64,000 nt of DNA from Bryoerythrophyllum caledonicum (Eukaryota > Streptophyta > Bryopsida > Pottiales > Pottiaceae): NCBI GenBank assembly GCA_963971425.1, contig OZ020521.1:13223519-13287518 (forward strand), written 5' to 3'. Positions 43,596 to 60,008 of the stretch are shown one piece after another. Positions within the stretch are counted from its first letter, which is position 1, and the number at the start of each line of letters is the position of its first letter. Below the pieces are notes generated by a model that was not told the DNA's origin, made no database searches, and was given only the letters and a program-made list of their open reading frames with translations. Made by a program: the position numbers and the translations under genes.

Positions 43596-44288
43596 TCATC
43601 TATCCCGATGGCAGATGGGGCATGGGAAATATGGGCATGTGTGCCCTTTATCAGGGCATTCCAGAACTGGGACGCTGTTTTCATTATCATCAATGATTAT
43701 CATGGGATAAAAATCCTCATGAGCGTGAGAAATCGACTGCAAGTCCTCGTTCAGAGAGTCAGGTTTGGGGACGAAAATGCTCCTGCTGCGATGGCAATAT
43801 GGGCAGGGGAAGTAGGGGCACCTATGCCCACCATCGCCCTCACCATCACATGTCAGAAAGCTGTCGTTTTTTACCGATCTATGCAAGAGAACATCCCTGT
43901 CATTGGCATCATCTGCCAACAGAGTCTCTTGACGAACCACGTCGTCTTCTGAGCATATCATAAGTGCAGTCTTGCTCTCAGGAATGAAAATGCTCCTGCT
44001 CCGATGGCAGTTCGGGCAAGGGAAGTAGGGGCACCTATGTCCACCATCGCCCTCGCCATCGCACCCCACAACAGGCACTTCACTTTGGGAATCCACACCC
44101 TGACTGCTTGCATTCTTCACAGTGTACAATAGGATCCTCAACACGCGATCAATCTCGTTGCGAAGGTCCTCACCGGTTTGGCATTGATCAATGCCTTCAG
44201 CACGCTCATGACTGTTGCTGAAAAGATTTAGTTCTCCATTGCCAGCCGATGCAGACTCAATGAATGCCAAAAGTGAAGCCACAGCCAT
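43596..44288 (-). CDS. protein with three H-x-C-PYFP-C-P-x-C-H-R repeats (230 aa), gene A of the shared-motif set
   Basis: Not a family I recognise. The motif occurs at residues H84-C86-C91-C94-H95, H154-C156-C161-C164-H165 and H216-C218-C223-C226-H227, each as HxCPYFPCPxCHR. The first two are each preceded by CDGEGDGG. Repeats 1 and 2 are also nearly identical as DNA over about 85 bases (43780-43865 and 43990-44075), so they arose by recent internal duplication; repeat 3 lacks the CDGEGDGG lead and ends the protein. I chose the Met at 44288; an in-frame Met at 44315 is also possible. The N-terminus MAVASLLAFIESASAG is mildly hydrophobic and could be a weak targeting signal. A TTTATA element lies about 55 bp upstream. 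A zinc-binding or redox role is inference. Confidence 0.6.
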   Translation of the reverse strand: MAVASLLAFIESASAGNGELNLFSNSHERAEGIDQCQTGEDLRNEIDRVLRILLYTVKNASSQGVDSQSEVPVVGCDGEGDGGHRCPYFPCPNCHRSRSIFIPESKTALMICSEDDVVRQETLLADDANDRDVLLHRSVKNDSFLTCDGEGDGGHRCPYFPCPYCHRSRSIFVPKPDSLNEDLQSISHAHEDFYPMIIIDDNENSVPVLECPDKGHTCPYFPCPICHRDR

Positions 44289-44457
44289 CTGGAATAACAG
44301 AGAAGTAGCCTGCACACAGCACCGGAAGAGGCTAGAGTATAAATCGACCTCGTTCGTCGTCGGATGAAAGGGATTTCTCTGGCCGTGAGACTCTGTTTGA
44401 GGAAAGAGAAAGCCTTGTTCAGGTACGAGACTTTACAAGAGAAGGGCCAAGGAAGAC

Positions 44458-44913
44458 TTAATCCACTATCGGGATCGCGGCGTGCAAGAGAATGCAACAA
44501 GTGGCTTCAACGGAGATGTCAAGGCTCCAGCTAGTGACAAGGTGTGCGCCTTTGAGCGTGACTTCACGATATATATTTTCTTCAACTTGTCGGGTTTGGT
44601 CACCGTTGAACTCGGAGAGAATTTTAGTCTGCACGGTTTTTGATGAGACTTTCCTTGCAAAGGAATTCACTTGCACGGAAAACATTTCCAGATCTCTCTC
44701 TGCGCTTACTCTGGGTCCTCCGGGGCGGTGCCGGAGATACGGGAATCCAGCGGCTTCCCCGAAACCAATTCGAACACTGCGCTTGAGGCAAGCTTGAAGG
44801 GAATGAAGAGGCTCATTGCAGACACGCTCGCTCTTCAATATTAGAATATTACCGACTGGCTTTAGTGGGGTTCGAATTTGTGCAATCCAAAAATAGGGAG
44901 CACGGGGTTCCAT
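44458..44913 (-). CDS. unsupported hypothetical ORF (151 aa)
   Basis: This open frame lies upstream of and on the same strand as the three-repeat protein. It has a basic, Pro/Arg-rich first half and a segment SSKTVQTKILSEFNGDQTRQ that looks protein-like. No domain is recognised. It might be a first exon or chance. Confidence 0.25.
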   Translation of the reverse strand: MEPRAPYFWIAQIRTPLKPVGNILILKSERVCNEPLHSLQACLKRSVRIGFGEAAGFPYLRHRPGGPRVSAERDLEMFSVQVNSFARKVSSKTVQTKILSEFNGDQTRQVEENIYREVTLKGAHLVTSWSLDISVEATCCILLHAAIPIVD

Positions 44914-45479
44914 GCTGCCAAAGTGTCGGAGAACTATGTCAGACTGGAGGCGGATGCGACAAATCGGAGAGCCTGCAGGCCTCCAAGTTCTAGTTGGAAT
45001 GATTTCGAGAAAACTGCGGCTACGGCAACGGTTTCTCTAATCGGCGCAAAATGAAAGTCGATTACATTGTTGATCACTCTTTAACTGATACAATGTGTGC
45101 CACCGAATCGGATATCACCAGTTTACTTGATTTATTTTCAGTTGACAGCATGTGTGCTTCTTTTGAGCTAGATTTCAGTACGCAACACGCTCTCGCTGTT
45201 GTCATCACGCTTCACGATGTTTTCCTGCATTGTGATTTGCACTGAATTCAATTGGTGCTAGCTAGTAGGACTAGAAGCAATAATGCAAGATATCGTTTCA
45301 AAAAATAAACACAATATCCCTGCTCCAGTGACATCTATCAAAAGCTTTTATTGAAGCATAAATATAAACACACACATAGGTGGAAACATAAAGAGAGAGA
45401 CCGCACAGCGGACACAGCACCAATCATAAACATCTAAAAGGTAATTAACTGATCAACATTGTCACTTTTCTAAATGTAT
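44914..45479. other. no gene recognised
   Basis: A 64-codon ORF at 45051 has no motif. Nothing else is visible. Confidence 0.35.
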
Positions 45480-45483
45480 TTAA

Positions 45484-46216
45484 CCCCCTAAAGGCCCAAG
45501 AGTCCCCTCCGGAGACTCTTGAAGGTTTCGGCAGATTCCTATGGTGTCAATTTGCTGTAGATGAGACATTGCTAAAAGCTTTGTGAGTCCAATTTTTTCC
45601 TAAATCCGACATTTTATGAAAAAGTTATAGGGTTTTGAACTTCAAACAAGGAGAATGCACATTGCACACATCAGGCACCTTCAAAAACTTTTGCTAGGAT
45701 ACTCTATTATATGTGAGATTTTCAATACTAGCAAATAATATTATTTCCTTTCATATTGTTGAGAAAAATTTCACACATTGTCACACTTATTTGGACAAGG
45801 TACCAAAAAAACTTCTTCTTTTCCACATAAAACTATGTGATTTTCATACTTCTTACATTAATACAAGATGTGGTCTAAACCTTCATATTGACCATTCATA
45901 TTATCATTCTAAAACATATTTAGTTCAAAAAATATATAATGTGAATTGCCAATTATTGAACCTCCAATGATCCAATCCTTGCACATTTGTTTAGAATACA
46001 CTACACCCCTTCTCTACCTCTAAAAATGGTGTACATCTTCAAACAGTATAAGCTTTTAATCCGTGCGGTCGAAGTGTTATGAAACTTTGTGAGGATGTTA
46101 ATCAACAAGTCTTGATTTAGATCCTATGGTTAGACGTAGAAATAAAACATTTTTGTTGCCTAGAAGGAGCAGTTTCGAAGTGTTTTTGGTGTGAAAATGC
46201 CTTGGGCCTTTAGGGG
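45484..46216 (+). mobile_element. piggyBac-like MITE P3
   Basis: TTAA at 45480-45483 precedes CCCCCTAAAGGCCCAAGAG; the right end reads CCTTGGGCCTTTAGGGG followed by TTAG. The termini are good inverted repeats (CCCCTAAAGGCCCAAG). The interior matches P2 and, inverted, P1. Non-coding. Confidence 0.75.
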
Positions 46217-46220
46217 TTAG

Positions 46221-47950
<1,730 letters not shown>

Positions 47951-47953
<3 letters not shown>

Positions 47954-49036
47954 TTTATGACTCGGCAGTGCACGCACTTAGTAGAAGGATTCTTGTCACA
48001 TCAGTACCGTATTGAGGTTGCAAGGGCCGCGATAGGTTATTCCCATGCTCGTACCATCAATTGATGCAGATGGATGCCTTTGTCATCAACGTCAACAATA
48101 GAAGTGTCACCCATTTACGACAATCTTTTCGAAAGCCATTCAAGGAAGGGCGTGTCATGTGCTCTCGGTTGTAGCCATAATAGGTAATGGAGCTCTTAAT
48201 GCACCATCTTCTACGAGTTGAAGGCTTCCAAGATCATCATGCATGAAAAAGGATATGCTTAAGCTACCGTTATAGATCAAAGTAATAAAATTGCTAGCTA
48301 AGGTATAATAAGGAGGAGTATCTTATCATAATTTATGAAAAACCCATACCAATATTTGTGTGAAAGGCCTTCTAAATTGGCACCAAACAATTCCATGAGT
48401 ATTGTTCATACACTTGAAGCTATGACTTGTTAACACTTTTTGAACAAAGCCTCTATTGTACAAAGAATACTCTTCCAATCCAAACAATCTATTTATTTTA
48501 CTTGTTGGCAAAGCGGTTAACAAACACTAACCCCTCTCTATGTCATTGGTGAAAATAAAAGTTCTTCATTGTTACTTTGTGACATTTCATGGTCTAAGGA
48601 GACACTTTGACGGCCACCTGTAGTTTAACCAAAGCAGGAGAAAACGGGCACAAGTATAGATCTAGACTTTCCGCCGTCGAACAAATTTTTAGACTTCAAG
48701 AACACTACAAGCTCTGCATTGGAAAACGTGAACCCAGATACTGTTGTAATAGCCTCCAAATAGAGGCTTACACTCCTGCAAAAGGAAACTACATTGCCAT
48801 CCAAACTACATTCTAAATCCTCCAAACAGGGGGTAAGAAAAATGGCAAGAATTCCAAAGTCACTACCAGACAGGAACTGCAAGGCTATCTATGAAGCAGA
48901 CACCTTCTCAAAGTGTTCTGAGCTGTTACAAAAAGTGAGGTTTTTCAAAGACTAATTTACAAAAGCAGGTGACTAGCTGTAAGGCTGGAAAACTTGATCC
49001 AAGTCTTGAGAGCAAGGCTACAGGTCGTGTAACTAC
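47951..49036. other. no gene recognised; 3' flank of eIF4A-III
   Basis: ORFs here (48326-48523, 48607-48816, 48625-48882) lack motifs. The 3' UTR of the helicase gene must lie just below 49037. Confidence 0.4.
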
Positions 49037-52130
<3,094 letters not shown>

Positions 52131-52424
52131 TGTGACTCCACCTCAAATCCCAACGCCAGCCCTAACTCCCCCACCAACCAAGCCCTAGCCAACGTCAAGC
52201 GCAAAGCTCCAAAACTCGTTCCACCTCTATCACAAAACTCACCAAAACAACACCAACCTCACCTGACAACACCAGACCTTAGACCATAAAATCTTAGAAA
52301 AGGACCGGAAAACAAAGACTGATCAGTTCGCCCCATACCCTAGCCAACGCCAAACTCAAAACTCTCTTCACGTCTCAATCAACACGCAACTAAACCCATA
52401 CGAAACACAAAACGCCAAACCGCC

Positions 52425-52753
52425 AAACCCTAGACCATGAACCCTTACAAAAGAGCGAAAAATGCGGATACTGATAAGTTGGCCTCAAACCCTAGCCGAA
52501 GAACTCCCTCCGCCACGGAATCACAACAAACCGCAACAGAATGAAAAGAAAACCGTACAACCCAGGGGAATAAACCCTAGAGCAATGAGAGTTGGTTGCG
52601 AAAGGCATAAGAACACACGGCGATCACAGGAGAGAAGAGACGCGGATAAAGATAAGGATATAATCACCGAAAGCCAAGCTCCAGAACTCCCTCCGCCACG
52701 AAACCACAGGAAACCGCTAAGAAAACCGTACGGCGAGGGGGAATAAAACCCTA
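52425..52753. promoter_or_regulatory. four telo-box (AAACCCTA) motifs upstream of eIF4A-III
   Basis: AAACCCTA occurs at 52425-52432, 52487-52494, 52572-52579 and 52746-52753, all in the same orientation, 295-620 bp upstream of the start codon. Telo-boxes are known from promoters and leaders of plant translation-related genes, which fits this neighbour. Two of the four lie in the tandem duplication. Confidence 0.6.
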
Positions 52754-52838
52754 GAGCAATGAGAGTTGGTTGCGAAAGGAATAAAAACACACGGCGATCA
52801 GAAGAGGATGAAGGGAAGGGAAGGAAAGGAAATATATT
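52491..52838. repeat. imperfect tandem duplication (about 174-bp unit) upstream of eIF4A-III
   Basis: Two adjacent units share AACTCCCTCCGCCACG, GAAAACCGTAC, CCTAGAGCAATGAGAG and ACACACGGCGATCA; for example GTTGGTTGCGAAAGG begins at 52591 and again at 52765. The duplicated DNA should be part of the promoter or 5' UTR. Confidence 0.8.
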
Positions 52839-52869
52839 TACCGGAGTAGAGAAGTCGGGAAGCGGAGCG

Positions 52870-54044
52870 AGAGCTTCAGTGTCGTCGTCTAGGGTGCTAG
52901 GCAACTTCACTGAAGAGAAACACGACAGGCAGGGAAGTGAAAGCGAACTGCACTACTCGCGGACTGCGTCTGGGGACGACGATACATCAACCCGTTATCG
53001 AGTCTAAAACCGACGCTATCTGTAACTCCTATAGATTTTTGATACTGTCTTTTACGGATTTGGTAGGTAGAGATGGTTTTGGAATGTGGTGTTGGTTTTG
53101 GGGTATGCAGAGGTTGGGCGGGATAGAGTTGTGCACTATGGTGTGTATTTATTTATTTTTGGTTTGTTATTTACTCAAATAAGAGAAATAACAAACCAAA
53201 AAGAATTCAGGAATTTAAGAGAAGAATTCTTTTTTTTTCAAATTAGAACCTACCAAAAAATAAATGAGAAGCAGAAAAGAATTTATAAAAGAAGAGTTTG
53301 TAAATAAACAATTAATTCAAATAAATGAAGAAAAAAAAATGCAAATCATGAATTAGAGAAGACAATTTCAAAAAAGTGAATTGGAGAATTATTAGAAATC
53401 GAATCAAATTAAATTTAGAGCTTGGAAAACAGAATAAAAAACACAAAACTTACAATCATAAAAGAAATTTAAAATTAGTGAAAATTTATAGAAATTAGTA
53501 AAAGAAATAGAAAAATACAACAAACTTATAAATGGTTAATTAAAGATGAGTACTGTTAGTATTTCATAAACTGAATCTATGCATTTTGACATACTTAAAG
53601 ATATGAAGAACCTTGTCTCCATGTAGTGATTGGTTATAATTTATTTAGAATTTGAACTATGTCCAAAACGAATTAATATTTTATTATAGGTTGAAACATA
53701 AAATACCATAATCTAAAAGGCGTCGTATAAACACATTTGAGAATAGAAATTTTATGAATGACTAGCAATTGGCGCTCGCTTTGCAACGCACCAGTCCAAA
53801 CATTTTAATGTATTTTTTATATTACAAACTATAAATATAAAAAGGTAACATGATTCACTGCACGGTTGACTGTGCAATTAACTACTCGGTTGACTATGTA
53901 GTTGATCGCTGCGTGGTTCACTACGTAGATTGTGATTTTAGTAGTACAAAAATAAATCAGCCACCAAACGTATAATTTTCTTTTAATTTGAAACATTAAT
54001 GAAATAATTACTTTTTTGTTCCTTTCAAGGTTTGATTACACTTA
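52870..54044. other. no gene recognised; AT-rich beyond 53020
   Basis: After the GC-richer upstream region of eIF4A-III (to about 53010) the sequence becomes strongly A-rich on the plus strand to about 53560. No gene seen. Confidence 0.4.
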
Positions 54045-54048
54045 TTAA

Positions 54049-54859
54049 CCCCTAAAGGCCCAATGTCTCCTCGAAGGACATTTTGAGTTTGGATAGGATA
54101 CCACGTTCTCAAATTTAGGCATGATTTTCTGAGATTTTTTATTGGTGGGCAACTTTATATTAGCTTCCCGTAGACATAATTTATTTTTTTGTTGAAATTT
54201 GACTTACGGTTAAAAGGTTACAATTTTTTTTAGTAACATATACAAATAGTGTAATGGTTTAGTGTCACATATAACAAATAGTGTAGCAAAACTTTGATTA
54301 ATTCTAAATTCAATAGAAATTTGAGTTTTTGCCATCTAAAAAAAGAATAATTCCTCTTGAAAAGGAAACGGAAATATTTGCATTTACCGTACGGATTTTT
54401 GAATTTCAAAAATATGAGAAGGATATGATATATGCAAAACCTAAAGTGTATTGTTAATTCTTAGTACATAGTTGCATTGCAAGATTTTTAAGGACATTTT
54501 CTACCCCTATTCTACTTCTAAAATTTGGTGCACATGTGCCTAATATGATCCTTTAAAAGTTTAAACTAGAAAAATCACATATAGTAGTGCAAAAAGTTGC
54601 CATAGAAGGTGGTCAAAGTTCGATGAAGGTGTTTAGTATGACCTTAGGTAGAGTTTATGTCTCACTTCAAAGGCTGATATCTTTCAATCTGTGCAGTCAA
54701 ACTAACCAAAACTTTTACCACATACACTTCTACAATCCTAGTACAGGATTCTATGGTTAGATATGTAAAAAGTGTGTCGACTTGCGTTTTGTGTTGAATG
54801 CATTGAAACTGGCAGTTTTCTGTGAGTTAAGGTGCTAAAATGCCTTGGGCCTTTAGGGA
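54049..54859 (+). mobile_element. piggyBac-like MITE P4
   Basis: TTAA at 54045-54048 precedes CCCCTAAAGGCCCAATG; the right end reads CCTTGGGCCTTTAGGGA followed by TTAA at 54860-54863. The inverted ends match over about 17 bases. Non-coding. Confidence 0.75.
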
Positions 54860-54863
54860 TTAA

Positions 54864-55784
54864 AATTTGTTCTCAAACTATAGTGTATGCCCTCTTTTTT
54901 TAATATGTATAATATTCTCTACTGAGTCCTTAAAAGACAAACCACATTTTAGCGACACATTGCTACCAACCTCAAAAATAGCAAGTCTAGACCTACATTG
55001 TATTCATCATCCAATACCAATTTGTATGAGATGCAACAATCAAATATATTGTCTACAATTATATTCATGGACCATTGTTAAAATGAGTAATAAATGATTG
55101 CAACACAAATCTGCAACATTACAAATTATGCCCAACATCCTTCCGAACTTCCTCATGCCTCTTTACACAATACACTCTTTTCTTATTTATAGCTCATGGA
55201 TGATTTATTTGAAGCAACTCCATTGCAAATAAATGCCATTGGCAGTTATAAGTAGTACCAAATATCACTATACTATTTTTTCCACCCAATGTAACATTTA
55301 CAATTTAGCCTTTGGAACAAGGAATCATTGTTATATTAAAAATGAATTAGAAGCACAAATTTGTTCCTTGGACCTTATAACAATCTCATAGCACTTCTCT
55401 TGAAGATTTGTAGAAGGTAAATGTTGACTTGTTCAAGCTATACTCTTGTGTATGGCCACATTACATAAATTGGATGATCATGCTATTAGAAAAGGTTGAA
55501 GAAAGTCTGACATTTTGTCCTTTGGTACGCATATGTTACTTTAATTTGAGCAGTGTCTACCTCTGATCCAATGTTGTTGATGGTACGCAAGTTGTCACGT
55601 TTTTGTGCTCAGTGTATGGATGGTGATTAGGCAACGCGCAAGAAATTTTCACACGTTCAGCCTTGCAGTGTCGTGACGTTTTCGTCGTCTTCTTTTATGT
55701 TTATAGAGGAGATGATGCAACAAAGACAACTTCATGATGGAAACAAAGATGCATGTGATTCTGCCATGAACAGCAACCTTTGAG
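54864..55784. other. no gene recognised
   Basis: AT-rich; a 76-codon plus ORF (54867-55097) shows no motif. Confidence 0.35.
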
Positions 55785-56035
55785 ACTTGGTCGAAGTTGG
55801 GGATAATATAGCCATTCCAACGGATAAAGGAAATGAGGAGGACACATTCCCTAGTGCAAATGGAAAAAATCATGGTCAAGGAAAAGTTCATGTATGTTTG
55901 GGAGGTGAGTTTGACGTTGATCAACATGTTATCATTGGAACATACTATTAGAAATGGAGGACAAGTGCATATTCATATGTTTTATTTTATAAATTTGAGA
56001 GTTGCGGGCCTATGTGCCGGACTTTTGCCCTCTCT
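55785..56035 (+). pseudogene. unrecognised decayed coding segment
   Basis: The plus frame reads DLVEVGDNIAIPTDKGNEED, then GEFDVDQHVIIGTYY, a stop (TAG at about 55949), KWRTSAYSYVLFYKFESCGP and MCRTFALSWT. The composition, with alternating acidic and beta-like stretches continuing past the stop in the same frame, looks like a real protein relic. I do not recognise the family. A longer ORF in another frame across the same bases (55833-56078) is less protein-like. Confidence 0.35.
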
Positions 56036-56039
56036 TGGA

Positions 56040-56830
56040 CTAGCAATCCATGCCATTTTTAATAGTGTAGTTGAGTGAGATAGGTTTATGATTCAGGATT
56101 TACGGTGCACTTGAAGCAAATTACTGACTCACACATAGTTTTTTTCAATAATTTTTTTTCTTTTATTTATTTTCTTTGGCTTTAATAGTTTGCACTTTTA
56201 TGCCTTCATTTTTTCATTTCTTTTTCTTTGTCTTTCCATTCTTATATTTTCTTCCGATTCTTCCCTTTTTCTTTCTATGGTTTTTACCTTAATATTTTAG
56301 GGATGGCTAAATTATTTCCTTCTACACCCAAATTATGAAATGAAGCAATTAATTAAACTTTTTTGGAAAAGTTATAGGTTTCATATTCATTATTTAGGCG
56401 CCAAATGTACCATTAAAATGTGAGCATATTGTACATACCATAAGTATATGAAATTTATGTTAAAGATAAGTAGTTTCCACCAGCATATGAAACATACCAT
56501 GAGTACATAAAACATATCATCACCACATGAAATATACTAGAAATGTTCCATGAAATTGTTAATTACACAAAAAAAATTATAGTTGGTAACAACACATGAT
56601 AGCGGACAAATATAAATATTTACAGCTGCAACAAAATTTGCATTTGTAAAACATACAAAAAACGTAAAAGTGGAACCTACAAATCACATGTGTATGAAAA
56701 ACCAAAAACTTACTACTTAAGATCTATCAAGTCATCCGGCAATTTGTACACATGGTCAATACCTTTAACTTGTGTACAATAGGAACCATACTTCTAATAG
56801 TCTAATGTTACATGATGACCAACGTCAATC
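56040..56830. other. no gene recognised
   Basis: AT-rich DNA; T-rich at 56145-56300, with repeated CATATGAAA/CATACCA words at 56420-56540. Confidence 0.35.
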
Positions 56831-59593
56831 TCACATCCCCAAACGCACGTGAACTTCTCCCTCACAAACAATTTTTTCTGTTTGCATTAGAAAGTATAGA
56901 ATTCCACAACCTCCTTGAGGTACAAAAACCCTCCCCTTAGGTCCAACATGTTGGAAAATCCTCTGGGAATTGTCAACCACTACCACACGAGATGTAATGG
57001 ATGACTTTTCAATTGCAAGTCTGGCGGCCATGGTCTGGACACGCATGGTTGTTGAAAGGAACCCCTCCGCGTTGTTTTCATGACTCGTATCCGCCTCTTT
57101 CCTAACCACTTCCGTCTTCAACGCATTGACGCCCATGGATTATCCAACTCACACATCATGGCCACCATCTTGAAGTTTGATGCTAAATTGAAGCCTTTCT
57201 TTGACATTTGCTTCGCAAAAAAATAGTGAAGCCTGACAAACCATATTTGCCGCTTTGGTTACCACCGCACATGTTGGCTCTTCAACCCTAATTGTAGGAC
57301 GTGTTAAAGGCGCCCCCCATAAATTTGGAGGTACCATGGAAGATGTTGGGACCATCTCCTCCAATGTGAAAGACTCAAGCAACCGCGCCTGCCAATTGTC
57401 TTTCCCATGTTGAGGATCTAAGGTTGGGCTTGCTCCACCTCGTGTTTCCTTGATCACCGGTGTTTGACTTTGTGTAGGAGCATAAGCCTCCCGCAAGCCA
57501 TTCGTGGTAGCAAGTGCCATGCCACTCAACATGTAATCCTGTAATTCATCATCATCGGGTCTTAATCCGCCCTCAACATGAAAACTAGGAGTTACTTAAG
57601 GCTTATTATTCACTGAAGCAGCGTTCGCACTCATGGCCTCTATCTGGCATCTAGTTCCGCGAACATGGCCTTCCAACTCTTCTTCTCCCGTCTAGAGGCC
57701 TTTGACTACTTGTCTTTGCCTCCTGTCTTGCCTCATGTCTTGCCTCCTTTTCCTTTAGAAGGCTTCAACTCAAGGTGAAGCTTCTAATACATAGCTTTGG
57801 AGTGCCCATTGGCACCGCAATTGGAGCAAAACCCACCAGCTTGGGGGGAAGAGGAATTGTTTTCCTTGCAATCCTTCCTCAAATGCCTTGGCTTGCCACC
57901 ACCAAAGGATAACGCCTCAGTGTCAGTGGCATAGGAGGGAATGGCGGCCTGGACAATTGTTGCCTTCTCGGGGATCTTTTCTTTGAGTTTGAGAAATCCC
58001 ATAGCCGCGTTCTCCTCCAACAAATTGATCTTGATTCTCTCTAAAGTCTTGACTACAAATCGCAAGGTCGGTGGCTCACCTAATCGCAATGCCTCATTGT
58101 GAACTAAGGTTTTCAACTCCTTCTCTAGGATGTTGTATCAATGTTGCACCCCCTGTTGCTCCGTGATTCCATGAGTAGCAGAGGTTAGTCTCCGCAATTT
58201 TGCATGAGCTTCTCGCAAGGATTCATCACCTCCTTGCGCAAATGACCTCAACGCCTTCGTCTTGTTTGCCCATTTACCGGGTAGTCTTGACAAAGCTGTA
58301 TGAAGAGTGTGACTATAGGATTAAATAGAAGTGGGGCAACCACCATCTCTACTAGTTGACTCAACTCCTCGGTACCACATATGCCCTCTTCCAATTTCCC
58401 CTTGTCCACAAGTGAAGGCACTCTTAGTGCCCCACCGAAAACATCCGCGTAATTTGGTGCGTAGAAATCCCTCCAAGCCATGACTTCTGCAAGGTGAGCC
58501 TCCTATAACTCTCCATAATCCGCTAACAGAGCTCCCTCCAGACATCCAAACAAGGCCCTCCAAACCATGTATGGGTTGAGATTGGGATTACGGGACTTCT
58601 GGAGTTCACACCACATGGTGAATTCTCTCTTGAAGTCATTGACCTCGATGGTGCACATGGCACCCAAAATCTCCGTACGCCACGCTCTCTACTTCCATAT
58701 GATGAAGCCATGACTTCCTAATCAAAATATAATTAATGTAGCCTCTTGAGTAGATTTGATTCTACAACACCCATGTCAGACTCGCCAAGAAGTTCTTTTT
58801 CTTCCACTACTATTTGGACTCTATCCTCTTCCTTTTCCGGTTGACTGACGACTTCCTCCACTACTCTTTCGCAAGCGCCTACTACAAAAGGAGTGTTTCT
58901 TCTAGTAAAACCAGACCTTTTACGTCTCCAGATTGATAATTGGGTGGCTCAATCAAAGAAGCGCCATGCTTCATGTGTGCCCTTCATCTCCGAGGCTTAA
59001 ATGGTGGGTGGTACTTCCTATTCGAGTAGCTCTAAGGTGAATGTGCCCCACACACTACAGGCACGCTCTTGCCACGTACCTCCTTCCCTCTACCACATAG
59101 TATGAAAGAGGAAGCCCTCACTCTCAAACTCTGTGAAGATGAGAGAAAATGTGGGCAAGTGGTTACCCTGGCGGAAATCCTCCACCTCCACGGCGTACCT
59201 TGATCCAACATTCTACAAGCCAAAGGCCTTCTCTCCAACCACAAGATCCACGGCTTCAACTTTGCCCCGTGCACTACAAAGAGATGCTCGCACATCCTCC
59301 TTGGCCCAAACATTGCGCACACCACCAAATGAGGTCGAATACTTTATGGAGTCCTCACTTAGCACCTTTGTGCTTGGCTTCCGCAAATCCTGGCGCCCAA
59401 ATCGAGACTTGGCTATGGGAGATAGTTCAAAATCCCTACCACTAGAGCTGGCTTTGGAAGGTGAGGCTTTCATTTGCAAATCTTGGAGGCAAGAAATCAA
59501 ATGACTAAGTGTCTCAGTTCTAATCTCTACCATAGACGCATTGGACCCCTCTGATTTTTCCTTGTTACCACCACTATCCATGTCCCATATCAT
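56831..59593 (-). mobile_element. LTR retrotransposon gag/pol-start relic
   Basis: The minus strand from 59593 carries a chain of gag-like fragments. The start MIWDMDSGG opens a 126-codon hydrophilic frame to 59213. Later frames read MAWRDFYAPNYADVFGGALR, FAQGGDESLREAHAKLRRLT and LGEPPTLRFVVKTLERIKIN. The last two resemble the capsid-like region of retrotransposon gag. A zinc knuckle follows at about 57790: CSNCGANGHSKAMY, C-x2-C-x4-H-x4 with the last Cys replaced by Tyr, then a stop. Further frames (57532-57149, 57136-56831) may be the start of pol. Many stops and shifts show it is dead. No LTR pair was matched; gypsy or copia membership is undecided. Confidence 0.55.
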
Positions 59594-59815
59594 TGATACA
59601 ATCCATTCTTTTTACGTGGATGTAACAAGTGAACTTACAATAGGTGATAACAGTGATTCAAGGAAAAATCTCTAATCTAATCGTTTTCCACTATAAGATT
59701 GCAACATCCAATTGCATGTAGTACAAGACAATGCCAATTTGGACAATCGTTAAAATGAAAACAATTATAATTCTTAATCATTCATCCCATAACTCAACTA
59801 GACATGACAAGCCAC

Positions 59816-60008
59816 TAGAAGGGTAGTAGGTGAAATCTTCACCAGTGAAACCTCCTATCACAGCTAACATACAAGACAACTAGAAGGAACAATAGGTAAA
59901 ATCTTCACCACTAAAACCTTTTATCACGTCCCACATACAAGAGAACATGAAGGAGCAGTAGGTGAACTCTTCACCACTGAGACCTTCTATCACGTTCTAC
60001 ATATACAA
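59816..60008. repeat. minisatellite, about 65-bp unit, three copies
   Basis: Three imperfect units share GTAGGTGAAATCTTCACCA, CCTATCAC and ACATACAAGA. It lies upstream of the minus-strand gag relic, where a leader or LTR would be expected. Confidence 0.75.
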
